DNA from: Clostridiales bacterium
GTDB taxonomy: Bacteria; Bacillota; Clostridia; Christensenellales; Pumilibacteraceae
Assembly (NCBI GenBank): GCA_003533505.1
Contig: DQGD01000011.1
Coordinates: 1-52,216 of the forward strand
Direction: 5' to 3'
DNA length: 52,216 bases
A program made the translations under genes and the position numbers. A model generated the notes under the pieces. That model had not been told where the DNA came from, ran no database searches, and saw nothing but the letters and a program-made list of their open reading frames with translations. This document shows, one piece after another, positions 40,155 to 48,036 of this stretch. Within the stretch, counting starts at the first letter, position 1. Each line of letters opens with the position of its first letter.

Positions 40155-41870
40155 ATGGCAGAATATCTTGACTTCAATCAAGCCGATTGCAAGAACTGTT
40201 ACCGGTGTCTGCGCAGCTGCCCGGTCAAAGCGATACGCGTGGAAACCGAGCAGGCGAGGGTTATTCCCGACCGCTGCATACTGTGCGGTCATTGCGTCAA
40301 CGTGTGCCCGAGAAACGCCAAGCACGTCCACAGCGGCGTGGAAGCGGTGAGCAAACTGATTGCCTCGGACGCGGACGTAATCGTTTCGCTCGCGCCGTCG
40401 TTCGTGTCGAGCTTCGGCGTGTCGGACTTCGGCATAATGCGCGCCGCGCTGAAAAAACTCGGCTTTACGGAAGTCGAGGAAACGGCAATCGGCGCAAACG
40501 CCGTCGTCACCGAGTACGACCAGCTGCTCGCGAGCGGCAAGTACCGCAATCTTATTTCCACGGCTTGTCCGTCGGTCACGCGGCTCGTGAGGGAGTATTA
40601 CCCCAAGGCTATCGAGTTCCTTGCGCCCGTGGATTCGCCCATGGTCGCGCACGCGAAAATGATTAAACATCGCGCGCCGCACGCCAAAGTCGTTTTCATA
40701 GGACCGTGCATCGCGAAAAAACGCGAGGCGGACGAGAGCGGTATCGTCGACGGAGTGCTCACCTTCGAGGAATTGAAGAAAATGCTAAGCGGCGCCGGTA
40801 TCGACGTTTCCGAGGTCGCGTCCGAACCGATAGCGGAAACCGAGGGCAACAAGGCGAAGTTTTTTCCCATTAACCGCGGCATAATCAAGTCTTTCGACGG
40901 CTACCGCGCGGACTACGAGTACCTTAGCGTCGACGGAGTGAGGCGCTGTCAGGAAGTTCTGGACGACATCGATTCGCTGTCGGGTTTCTTCCTCGAGCTG
41001 AACGCCTGCGAGTTCGCCTGCGTCAACGGACCGTGCTCGACATTGGAGGAGAACGACGCAATCCGCTCGACGGCGGCGATAAGAAAATACACGGGCGAGG
41101 CGATTGACGGCAAAAAGAGCATGAAAGTCGACTACGACGGCGTGGATTTATCGGCGGTTTACGCGCCCGTCAAGCAGGGCGGCAGGGCGGTTTCGGAGTA
41201 CGAAATCGAAAAGATACTCAAGATGACCAACAAGTTCCGCCGCGAGGACGAGCTCAACTGCGGCGCGTGCGGTTATTCTACCTGCCGCGAAAAGGCTTGG
41301 GCGGTGGCGAACGGCTATGCGGACGTGGAAATCTGCCTGCCGTACATGCGCGAGCGCGCCGAGGCGATGTCCTACGAGATTATCCACAACAGCCCCAACG
41401 GCATAATACTGCTCGACGGCGATTACAGGATTATGGATATAAACGCCCGCGCGCTGGAATTTCTGGGCATCGACAGGAGCGATATACGCGGCGAAAACGC
41501 GTTCGATTGGTTTAACCCCACCGAGTTCGTCATCGCGGCGCAGAGCGGCGAGGCGGTGCATAAGACCAAAACGCACATCGACAAGACGGACAAGTATGTC
41601 GAGCTCACTATCACCTCGCTGAAAGAGCACAACGTGTGGTTCGGCATAATGAAGGACATCACGCCGGACGTAGAAAAGGAAAATCAGATTCGGGAGCTCA
41701 CCGAAAAGACGCTCGTTACCACCGACGGAGTCATCAAAAAGCAAATGCGCGTGGCGCAGGAGATTGCCTCGCTGCTCGGCGAAACCACCGCCGAAACCAA
41801 GGTTGCGCTTTTGAAACTTAAAAAGACGCTTGCCGAGAACGGCGGCATCGAAAACGAAGAAAAGAAATAA
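40155..41870 (+). CDS. Putative sensory [FeFe]-hydrogenase with PAS domain (HydS, group C-like)
   Basis: 571 residues. Order of domains: two [4Fe-4S] ferredoxin motifs (CKNCYRCLRSCP, CILCGHCVNVCP; residues 10-55); H-cluster domain (about 75-350) with L1 STACPSV (Ala137, Cys138), L2 IGPCIAKK (Cys185) and L3 LNACEFACVNG (Cys285, Cys289); an extra four-cysteine iron-sulfur motif (CGACGYSTC from 369, then CLPYM); a PAS domain (about 400-510); and a C-terminal helix. The proton-relay cysteine of catalytic enzymes is Ala137 here, as in the sensory enzyme of Thermotoga maritima. The PAS domain and the phosphatase downstream support a signalling role. Maturation genes hydE, hydF and hydG are not in the window. 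Confidence 0.9.
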   Translation: MAEYLDFNQADCKNCYRCLRSCPVKAIRVETEQARVIPDRCILCGHCVNVCPRNAKHVHSGVEAVSKLIASDADVIVSLAPSFVSSFGVSDFGIMRAALKKLGFTEVEETAIGANAVVTEYDQLLASGKYRNLISTACPSVTRLVREYYPKAIEFLAPVDSPMVAHAKMIKHRAPHAKVVFIGPCIAKKREADESGIVDGVLTFEELKKMLSGAGIDVSEVASEPIAETEGNKAKFFPINRGIIKSFDGYRADYEYLSVDGVRRCQEVLDDIDSLSGFFLELNACEFACVNGPCSTLEENDAIRSTAAIRKYTGEAIDGKKSMKVDYDGVDLSAVYAPVKQGGRAVSEYEIEKILKMTNKFRREDELNCGACGYSTCREKAWAVANGYADVEICLPYMRERAEAMSYEIIHNSPNGIILLDGDYRIMDINARALEFLGIDRSDIRGENAFDWFNPTEFVIAAQSGEAVHKTKTHIDKTDKYVELTITSLKEHNVWFGIMKDITPDVEKENQIRELTEKTLVTTDGVIKKQMRVAQEIASLLGETTAETKVALLKLKKTLAENGGIENEEKK

Positions 41871-41887
41871 ACGGAGAACGGAAACAA

Positions 41888-43054
41888 ATGGCGCTCGTAC
41901 TCGAAACAGGCTATACTTCAATCAACAAAAAGGGCGAGGAGCTGTGCGGCGACAACGTGGAAATGGTCGTCACGCCCGACGGGCACACCACGCTGGTGCT
42001 TGCCGACGGAATGGGCAGCGGCGTAAAGGCGAACATTCTCTCTACGCTCACGTCCAAAATTCTGTGCACCATGGTGTCGAACGACATCGACATCTACGAG
42101 TGCGTGGAAACGATTATTCAGTCGCTGCCGGTGTGCAAGGAGCGTGGACTAGCGTACTCCACGTTCTCGGTCATTCACGTCGACAAGACGGGCAAGGGCT
42201 ATTTAATCGAGTTCGACAACCCCGAGGCGATTTACATGCACGGCGGCAAGTGCGTGGAGCTCGGGCGCGAAAAGCTCGAGGTGCTGGACAAGACCGTATA
42301 CAAGTCCGATTTGAGCCTCGAGGAGAACGACATATTGATGATAATGAGCGACGGCACGATTCACGCCGGCATCGGTATGCTGCTAAACTTCGGCTGGCAG
42401 CGCGACGAAATCAAGGAGTTTCTGGACACGCACGTCCGCCCGGGCATGAGCGCGAGGTGCGCGGCGTGGCTGCTCGTCGACGCATGCAACGACTTTTACG
42501 TCGGCGAGCCGGGCGACGACACAACCGTTGCCGCGGTGCGCGTGAGAGAAGAGGAAAAGATAAACATCATGGTCGGACCTCCGCTCGACAAGTCGCGCGA
42601 CGACTTCTATGTGGCGCGATTTATGAAGGACTGCGACAAGAAAATCGTGTGCGGCGGCACCAGCTCGCAGATAGTCGCAAGATACCTCGGCAAAGAAGTT
42701 TCCACGTCGCTCGAGTTTATCGATAAGGAAATTCCGCCCATAGGCTATATCGACGGCATCGACCTTACCACCGAGGGCGTAATCACGCTCCGCAAACTGT
42801 GCGAGCTGAGCGACAAGTACCTGTCCGTTTCCGACCTGAGCCCCAAGGAGTTCACTTCGGCAAAGGACGGAGCCGGCATGCTGGCGCAGCTGCTGTTCGA
42901 GGAAGCGACTTCCGTCACGTTTTTCGTGGGGCAGAGCGTCAACGTCGCGCATCAGGGCTTGCCGATTGACACGACGATGAAGTTAAAGCTTGTGGAAACG
43001 CTTTCCAAGAATTTAATCAAAATGGGCAAAACCGTGACGGTAAACTACGACTGA
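41888..43054 (+). CDS. SpoIIE-type PP2C phosphatase with extra C-terminal domain
   Basis: 388 residues. Residues about 1-225 are a PP2C-like SpoIIE domain: CGDN (20-23), LADGMGSG, MSDGTIHAG (Asp155) and GEPGDDTTVAAV (Asp210, Asp211) supply the metal-binding acids. The last 160 residues (from about 228) form a separate domain with INIMVGPPLDKSRDD, KIVCGGTSSQIVARYLG and LSDKYLSVSDL text that I cannot assign. Such phosphatases usually act on an anti-sigma antagonist or related phosphoprotein. No such partner is in the window. The gene is 17 bases after hydS, so the hydrogenase-like sensor and this enzyme are likely a pair. Confidence 0.9.
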   Translation: MALVLETGYTSINKKGEELCGDNVEMVVTPDGHTTLVLADGMGSGVKANILSTLTSKILCTMVSNDIDIYECVETIIQSLPVCKERGLAYSTFSVIHVDKTGKGYLIEFDNPEAIYMHGGKCVELGREKLEVLDKTVYKSDLSLEENDILMIMSDGTIHAGIGMLLNFGWQRDEIKEFLDTHVRPGMSARCAAWLLVDACNDFYVGEPGDDTTVAAVRVREEEKINIMVGPPLDKSRDDFYVARFMKDCDKKIVCGGTSSQIVARYLGKEVSTSLEFIDKEIPPIGYIDGIDLTTEGVITLRKLCELSDKYLSVSDLSPKEFTSAKDGAGMLAQLLFEEATSVTFFVGQSVNVAHQGLPIDTTMKLKLVETLSKNLIKMGKTVTVNYD

Positions 43055-43100
43055 GGCAGAAATTTCCGAGTGATTTTACAAAAATTTTACGGTTATTCAC

Positions 43101-43129
43101 TTTACAAAAGTATACTCAAGGAATATAAT
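43101..43129 (+). promoter_or_regulatory. Promoter just before the group B hydrogenase start
   Basis: TTTACA (43101-43106), 17-bp spacer, TATAAT (43124-43129). The ATG is nine bases after the -10 box, the same spacing as at the AEC transporter. Short direct repeats TTTACAAAA lie over and upstream of the -35. I do not see a standard Rex box. Confidence 0.75.
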
Positions 43130-43138
43130 TAGTGGGCT

Positions 43139-44587
43139 ATGGAAAAAGTATTCGACACAAAAGTACAGGAACTGAAATACGAAGTACTCAAAGAGATAAT
43201 CAAATGCGCCTACGACGGCGATATGTCGGGCGTTTACACCGATATTCCCAAGAAAATCGTCCCCGGTCCCAAGGCGAGCATGCGTTGCTGCATCTACAAG
43301 GAACGCGCGATACTTCAGGAGCGTATTAAGCTCGCGCTAGGCGGCGACAAGAATAATCCGAACATCGTCGAGGTCATCGACATTGCCTGCGACGAGTGCC
43401 CGATTGACGGCATTTTCGTCACCCCCGCGTGCAGAGGCTGCATCGTTCATCGTTGTCAGAACGTCTGCCCGAGAGGCGCGATTACGATTGTCGACAAAAA
43501 GGCGGTCGTCGACAAGGAGAAGTGCATCGAGTGCGGCAAGTGTACTCAGGCTTGCCCCTATGGCGCGATAATCCGCCAGCATCGTCCGTGCGTGGTCAGC
43601 TGCAAAGTGGGTGCGATTTCTATGGACGAGAATAAAAAAGCCTGCATCGACAACGACAAGTGCGTCGCATGCGGCGCGTGCGTGTATCAGTGCCCGTTCG
43701 GCGCGATTTCCGACAAGTCGCTGGTGCTCGATACAATCGATATTCTCAAAAAATCGGAGAACAACACAAAGTACAAGGTCTACGCGCTGATTGCGCCGGC
43801 AATCGTCAGCCAATTCAAGTACGCGAGAATAGAGCAGGTAGTCACCGGCATAAAGAAGCTCGGCTTCCATCAGGTGGTGGAGGCTGCTCTCGGCGCGGAC
43901 ATCACGCTGTGGCACGAGGCGAACGAGTTTAAGGAAAAAGGACTGCTCACCACGTCCTGCTGTCCGTCGTTCGTCATGTTCATCGAAAAGAATTTCCCCA
44001 CGCTCGCCAAGTACATTTCGCACAATCCCTCGCCCATGGTCGAGGCGGCAAAGCTGATAAAAGCCTCCGACCCCACGGCGAAAATCGTCTTTATCGGACC
44101 GTGCACGTCCAAAAAGCTGGAATTCCGCATGGAAAAGACGGGCGGCGCGGTGGATAACGTCATGTCGTTCGAGGAGCTTCAGGCGTTCTTCGACGCCAGG
44201 GAAGTGGACATCGCTTCGCTCGACGACACGCCGCTCGACAACGCGTCCTTCTACGGCAGAATTTTTGCCAAGTGCGGCGGTATCGCGCAGGGCATCAAGG
44301 AAGTGGGCGCGGACATGGGCATCGAGGACATTCGCCCCGTGTACATGAACGGTCTGGAGGAGTGCAAGGCGGAGCTCACAAAGCTCAAATTCAACAAGTC
44401 CGTCAACAACTTCTTCGAGGGTATGGCTTGCGACGGCGGCTGTCTCAACGGCGCGCTGTGCCTTAACCACGGTCCCAAGAACGTGCAGGACGTCGACCGC
44501 TACGGCAGGGAAGCCAAGGAAAAAACGATTGAAAACTCCGTCAAGCTGTACAAGCTCTACGAGGGCGGCGACGAGGACAAGGACTGA
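43139..44587 (+). CDS. [FeFe]-hydrogenase, group B-like, with multiple [4Fe-4S] clusters
   Basis: 482 residues. The N-terminal half carries several cysteine groups for [4Fe-4S] clusters: CDECPIDG, CRGCIVHRCQNVCP, CIECGKCTQACP, CVVSCKVG and CVACGACVYQCP. The H-cluster domain (about 200-460) has L1 TSCCPSF (Cys274, Cys275), L2 IGPCTSKK (Cys322) and L3 GMACDGGCLNG (Cys431, Cys435). Both L1 cysteines are present, so it can be catalytic, unlike the HydS next to it. Group B enzymes are little characterised. A short 5' leader and weak ribosome site are noted in the findings. A terminator follows at 44600. Electron partners may be ferredoxin or the two small [2Fe-2S] proteins. Confidence 0.92.
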   Translation: MEKVFDTKVQELKYEVLKEIIKCAYDGDMSGVYTDIPKKIVPGPKASMRCCIYKERAILQERIKLALGGDKNNPNIVEVIDIACDECPIDGIFVTPACRGCIVHRCQNVCPRGAITIVDKKAVVDKEKCIECGKCTQACPYGAIIRQHRPCVVSCKVGAISMDENKKACIDNDKCVACGACVYQCPFGAISDKSLVLDTIDILKKSENNTKYKVYALIAPAIVSQFKYARIEQVVTGIKKLGFHQVVEAALGADITLWHEANEFKEKGLLTTSCCPSFVMFIEKNFPTLAKYISHNPSPMVEAAKLIKASDPTAKIVFIGPCTSKKLEFRMEKTGGAVDNVMSFEELQAFFDAREVDIASLDDTPLDNASFYGRIFAKCGGIAQGIKEVGADMGIEDIRPVYMNGLEECKAELTKLKFNKSVNNFFEGMACDGGCLNGALCLNHGPKNVQDVDRYGREAKEKTIENSVKLYKLYEGGDEDKD

Positions 44588-44599
44588 CAAAAGCATAAG

Positions 44600-44638
44600 C
44601 GGCGCGAGTATTTTAAGGTATGTCGCGCCCTTTCTTTT
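44600..44638 (+). terminator. Terminator of the hydrogenase gene
   Basis: GGCGCGA (44601-44607) and TCGCGCC (44623-44629) form a stem around an AT-rich loop, followed by CTTTCTTTT. Confidence 0.75.
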
Positions 44639-44713
44639 ACGCCGCGCTCGGGCAATAATGTTACCCGTAGCCCCGTGAAAGCAGCGAATCCTACGGGGTG
44701 CAAGGAGAAGCAA

Positions 44714-45427
44714 ATGAAAACGAAAAAGTCGAAAATATCCGTAATAGTATCGGGCGCATGCGCCGTGCTGTTCGTCGCGTTCACGCTGATTGTAAAGTTC
44801 GTGGATGTCGAGCCGATAGGACCCGAGGGCACGAGCGTGGGACTCGCCGCGCTCAACAAGGCGGCGTCCGACGCTTTGGGGTTCAACCGCACGCTCTACG
44901 ACGTCACCGATTGGCTGGGCGTAGTCGCGCTCGCGGCTGCCGTAGCGTTCGTCGTAATCGGAGTCGTGCAGCTCATAAGGCGCAAAAGCCTGAAAAAAGT
45001 GGATTTTGAAATCCTCGCGCTGGGCGTGTTCTACATCGTCGTCGCCGCGTTCTATGTGTTTTTCGAGCTCGCGATAGTCAACTACCGCCCGATAATCCTC
45101 GGTGCCGCGCCCGAAGCGTCTTACCCGTCGTCGCACACGGTGATGGCAGTCTGCGTTTTAGGCTCGGCGATTGTCGTCGTGCACCGCAAGCTTAACAGCC
45201 GCCCGTGGCGTATCGCCGCCGAAGCCGCGTTTGCCGCGCTCGCCGTCGTAATCGTCGTGGGCAGACTGCTCTCGGGAGCGCATTGGCTTACCGACATAAT
45301 AGGCGGATTGCTGCTGTCGGCGGCGCTCGTGTCGGGCTATATCGCCGCGCTTGCTTTCCGCGACGAACGCGTGGGGGCGCGAAACGCGAACCCCGAAGAA
45401 GCCTCGGGCGCAGATACCGCCGAATAA
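44714..45427 (+). CDS. PAP2-family membrane phosphatase
   Basis: 237 residues from the ATG at 44714, eight bases after AAGGAG. Five to six membrane spans. PAP2 motifs are present in the second half: YRPIILG, YPSSHTVMAV (catalytic His) and GRLLSGAHWLTDIIGG. The first motif (K-x6-RP) is weak, with Asn-Tyr before Arg-Pro. Likely substrates are lipid phosphates such as undecaprenyl diphosphate or phosphatidic acid. The C-terminal tail is acidic and soluble. Confidence 0.87.
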   Translation: MKTKKSKISVIVSGACAVLFVAFTLIVKFVDVEPIGPEGTSVGLAALNKAASDALGFNRTLYDVTDWLGVVALAAAVAFVVIGVVQLIRRKSLKKVDFEILALGVFYIVVAAFYVFFELAIVNYRPIILGAAPEASYPSSHTVMAVCVLGSAIVVVHRKLNSRPWRIAAEAAFAALAVVIVVGRLLSGAHWLTDIIGGLLLSAALVSGYIAALAFRDERVGARNANPEEASGADTAE

Positions 45428-45506
45428 ACCGCGATTGCGGCTTTGTCGCGAAGCGCATATAACGTAAAAACGCATAAAAACGTATAAAAACCGCGATACT
45501 TAACTT

Positions 45507-46391
45507 ATGAGCAGGTCTATAACGAAAAAACTTGCCGCCGTTATCGCGGTTTTACTTTTTCTGGTGTCGGCGCGGATTTTTGCGGCGGAGGCGGCGGTTG
45601 CGTGCGCTTCGCCGATAACCACGTTGCCGATGCCGGACGGGCAGCCGCCCGTTTGCGCTGCGGCTCGCGTGCCCGTGATTATGTATCATTCGGTGTCGCG
45701 CGGCACGCCCGGCAAGTACGTCATACCGCCCGAAACTCTGGAAGAAGACATAATATCTCTTAAAAACGCAGGCTATAAGACGGTGTTTGTTTCCGATTTG
45801 ATAGATTTCGCGCAGGGTAAAGGCGCGCTTCCCGAAAAAGCGATTGCGCTCACTTTCGACGACGGGCATTACAACTTTTTGTCCGAAGTCGTGCCCGTGC
45901 TTCGCGAGCGCGAAGCAAAGGCTACGGTCAGCATAGTGGGCGCGTTCACCGACAAGGAAACGGGAAAGGAGCGCAGGAGCAGTTATTTTTCCTATCTTAA
46001 CGCCGACGAACTGACGGAAGTCGCGCTGTGCGGCTGCGCGGAAATCGGCAATCACAGCTACGCGCTCCACAGCGGCATCGGCGCCAAGCCGCTCTGGGGA
46101 GAGAGCTACGAGCGTTACAAGGCGAGGTTTACTCGCGATACCGACAAGTGCGACGCGCTGATTCGCGCGTGCGGCGGAAAAGCCGTCGTCTATACCTGCC
46201 CGTTCGGGCGGTACGACGGCTTCACCGCGCGCGCCGTCCGCGAGTACGGTTACGGAGCGATGCTCACCTGCGAGGAGGGGATAAACGAGCTCGCGCCCGG
46301 GGATACCGCCGCGCTCTACAAACTCAAGCGGTTCAATCGCCCCTATGGGGAAAGCAGCGAAGCGTACTTTAAAAACAGAGGCATAATTTAG
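45507..46391 (+). CDS. Polysaccharide deacetylase family protein, exported
   Basis: 294 residues with an N-terminal signal peptide (basic SRSITKK, then a hydrophobic run ending ARIFAAEA). The NodB-type domain has the metal site in ALTFDDGHYN and GNHSYALH, and YTCPFGRYD for the catalytic base region; MYHSVS near residue 60 is typical of PdaA- and IcaB-like members. It likely removes acetyl groups from peptidoglycan or another surface glycan outside the membrane. No clear ribosome site is seen before the ATG. In spore formers such proteins often modify cortex or cell wall. Confidence 0.87.
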   Translation: MSRSITKKLAAVIAVLLFLVSARIFAAEAAVACASPITTLPMPDGQPPVCAAARVPVIMYHSVSRGTPGKYVIPPETLEEDIISLKNAGYKTVFVSDLIDFAQGKGALPEKAIALTFDDGHYNFLSEVVPVLREREAKATVSIVGAFTDKETGKERRSSYFSYLNADELTEVALCGCAEIGNHSYALHSGIGAKPLWGESYERYKARFTRDTDKCDALIRACGGKAVVYTCPFGRYDGFTARAVREYGYGAMLTCEEGINELAPGDTAALYKLKRFNRPYGESSEAYFKNRGII

Positions 46392-46427
46392 CGAAACAGG
46401 GGCGTAATTGCCCCCCCTAACCCCGAA

Positions 46428-46548
46428 TTATTAAAATGTTTTTTGGATTTTAATAAGTTGTAGTAGATAGGTTAGTTTTAATAAAGCGGCTGTAATTGTG
46501 TTCTTGTGATAATAGTACTACTTTTTTTCAAGCGAAGAAAAAAAGTAG
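46428..46548. repeat. AT-rich hairpins upstream of a small gene
   Basis: Two perfect inverted repeats: TTATTAAAAT (46428-46437) with ATTTTAATAA (46447-46456), and CTACTTTTTTTC (46518-46529) with GAAAAAAAGTAG (46537-46548). Before them is a GGGGC/GCCCC pair (near 46399-46416) just past the deacetylase gene. No long T-run follows any of them, so function as terminators is doubtful. Confidence 0.6.
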
Positions 46549-46571
46549 CAAACTCGGCGCATACTAACGGT

Positions 46572-46739
46572 ATGAATAAGAAAACGTATTACGGAAAACT
46601 GAAAAGACGCGGACTGAAAATCGCGGACGGAGCAGGGAAAACGCTTGCTTCGCCTGCGACCGACCCGAGCGGAAGCTACACGGGCATAGTCACGACCTCG
46701 AGTTACGACGTGCCCGAGCAGGACGTCGACGACCTCTGA
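46572..46739 (+). CDS. Small conserved-looking protein ending in QDVDDL
   Basis: 55 residues, starting MNKKTYYGKLKRRGLKI, with a middle DPSGSYTGIV and an acidic end VPEQDVDDL. The Ser-Tyr-Thr-Gly and final Gln-Asp-x-Asp-Asp-Leu text recalls small proteins of unknown function in other Clostridia, from memory only. No ribosome site is obvious; upstream in-frame codons run through the hairpin and are unlikely to be translated. It could be a small structural or signalling protein. Confidence 0.55.
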   Translation: MNKKTYYGKLKRRGLKIADGAGKTLASPATDPSGSYTGIVTTSSYDVPEQDVDDL

Positions 46740-46793
46740 GCGCGATTAAAGCGCGGCAAAACCGCGAATAAACGCAATATAACCGTCGATTGC

Positions 46794-46822
46794 TTGCACA
46801 ATTTTCGCGCGTGTGCTATACT
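46794..46822 (+). promoter_or_regulatory. Promoter placing the start site at an ATG
   Basis: TTGCAC (46794-46799), 17-bp spacer, TATACT (46817-46822). Only six bases separate the -10 box from the ATG at 46829, so transcription should begin at or next to the first codon. Confidence 0.7.
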
Positions 46823-46828
46823 TTCGGT

Positions 46829-47185
46829 ATGAGTAAAAAGCTGAAAAGAATAATAGCGATAATCGCGCTCGTGTTCATGGCGGTGTTCACCGTTTCGCTG
46901 GTGGCGTACCTTGTGGACAAAACGCTGCTTAACGGCGCAATCGGCTTTCTGACGTTGTTTTCGGGCGGCATCGGCATCGCGCTGTTCCTCGTCATCTGGA
47001 TGTCGAGGGATAACTATGACAGTGCGAGCGACGACGAGCCCTACGACGGCAAGAGCAAAACTCCCGACGAGCCCGAGGCAAGCGACCGCGCGGCTTCGCC
47101 CGAAGCAAACGAGTGCGAAGCTGAGCAGAACGGCGATAACACAGAACCTCAATCGAGCCCCGAAACGGAATCCGACCCACGATAA
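46829..47185 (+). CDS. Small two-span membrane protein, acidic tail
   Basis: 118 residues: a basic start MSKKLKR, two hydrophobic helices (about 9-28 and 37-55), then a soluble tail of about 60 residues rich in Glu, Asp, Pro and Ser. No family recognised. The promoter at 46794 is so close that the message is probably leaderless. A hairpin terminator overlaps its stop codon. Confidence 0.7.
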   Translation: MSKKLKRIIAIIALVFMAVFTVSLVAYLVDKTLLNGAIGFLTLFSGGIGIALFLVIWMSRDNYDSASDDEPYDGKSKTPDEPEASDRAASPEANECEAEQNGDNTEPQSSPETESDPR

Positions 47186-47203
47186 ACCACGCGTGGGTTT
47201 TTC
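47183..47203. terminator. Short bidirectional terminator
   Basis: The palindrome CCACGCGTGG flanked by TAAA on the left and GTTTTTC on the right, between converging genes and overlapping the stop of the small membrane protein. Confidence 0.65.
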
Positions 47204-47205
47204 CC

Positions 47206-47964
47206 TTATCGCGGTTTTTTCTCGCCGCGCGGAACAACAAGCACGATTGCGCCGATGACGACCAGAGCCACGGCGGCGACGACGTAGTAGACGGAAACGC
47301 GCACGAACCGCGAGAAAACGAACAGCAGTACGGCGGCTAAAAAGTACGATTTCGCGCGCTTTTTCGCAACCGCCGCGCCGAAAAACGCATTCAGCGGCTT
47401 GCGCTTCCGGGCGCTAGGCGGCGATGGCAGCGCGTGAAGCGAGGAGAGAAGCCTGCACGTTTCGTTGCCGTCTAGTATTCTCACCGAAACGTAGGGGATT
47501 TCTGCAGCGACAGCCGCAGCTTCTTTCGACGCCGAAAACGCCGCGATAACCACGCGCTTATAGCCGAGAGAGCTCGCGCGCGCCGCCGCGTCCACCACAT
47601 AGTCGGGAGCAGGCGACGACGGCTTTATTCGCGAAAAGAACGCGACGTCGCCCACGCCCAGAAACCCGTCCTCGCGCTTGACCGTCCGCTTTTTCTCGAT
47701 GGCGGAGCGAAAATACTCCAGCGCAGCCTCGTCCGAGCAGTAGCAGAAGCTCGCCTTGACGGCGGAAACCGCAGCCGAGTCATTTTTGTCGGACTTGCCG
47801 TAGAGGAAGTGCAGATACAGCTCGGAAACGCACAGCGAGAACACCAGCGCGAACGCGAACAGTGCGGCTAAGCCCTTGACGTAATAACCGCCGATAAACG
47901 CGCCGATAAAGAAGCAAGTCAGCTTCGACAGCGCGCCGTCGACGTAATAAGCAAAACTTTTCAT
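47206..47964 (-). CDS. Hypothetical membrane protein with four spans
   Basis: 252 residues, not recognised. Two hydrophobic helices near the N terminus (about 13-50), a soluble central domain of about 130 residues with GFLGVGDVAFFSRI and SLGYKRVVIAAFSASKE, which reads like an alpha/beta fold, and two helices near the C terminus (about 205-242), then a basic tail GEKKPR. The central domain might have a nuclease-like or Rossmann-like core, but no catalytic motif is clear. It is convergent with the small membrane protein and divergent from ywlC. Confidence 0.7.
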   Translation of the reverse strand: MKSFAYYVDGALSKLTCFFIGAFIGGYYVKGLAALFAFALVFSLCVSELYLHFLYGKSDKNDSAAVSAVKASFCYCSDEAALEYFRSAIEKKRTVKREDGFLGVGDVAFFSRIKPSSPAPDYVVDAAARASSLGYKRVVIAAFSASKEAAAVAAEIPYVSVRILDGNETCRLLSSLHALPSPPSARKRKPLNAFFGAAVAKKRAKSYFLAAVLLFVFSRFVRVSVYYVVAAVALVVIGAIVLVVPRGEKKPR

Positions 47965-48036
47965 GCTTTGATTATCGACGGGAAACCGCCGTTATAAACA
48001 AAAAAGCTAAAAATAGAAAATCAGGTCGTATAAACA

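Noticed and set aside
43060..43138. Possible Rex box before the group B hydrogenase
   Set aside because: TTTACAAAA direct repeats are present, but no inverted site resembling the Rex consensus was found.
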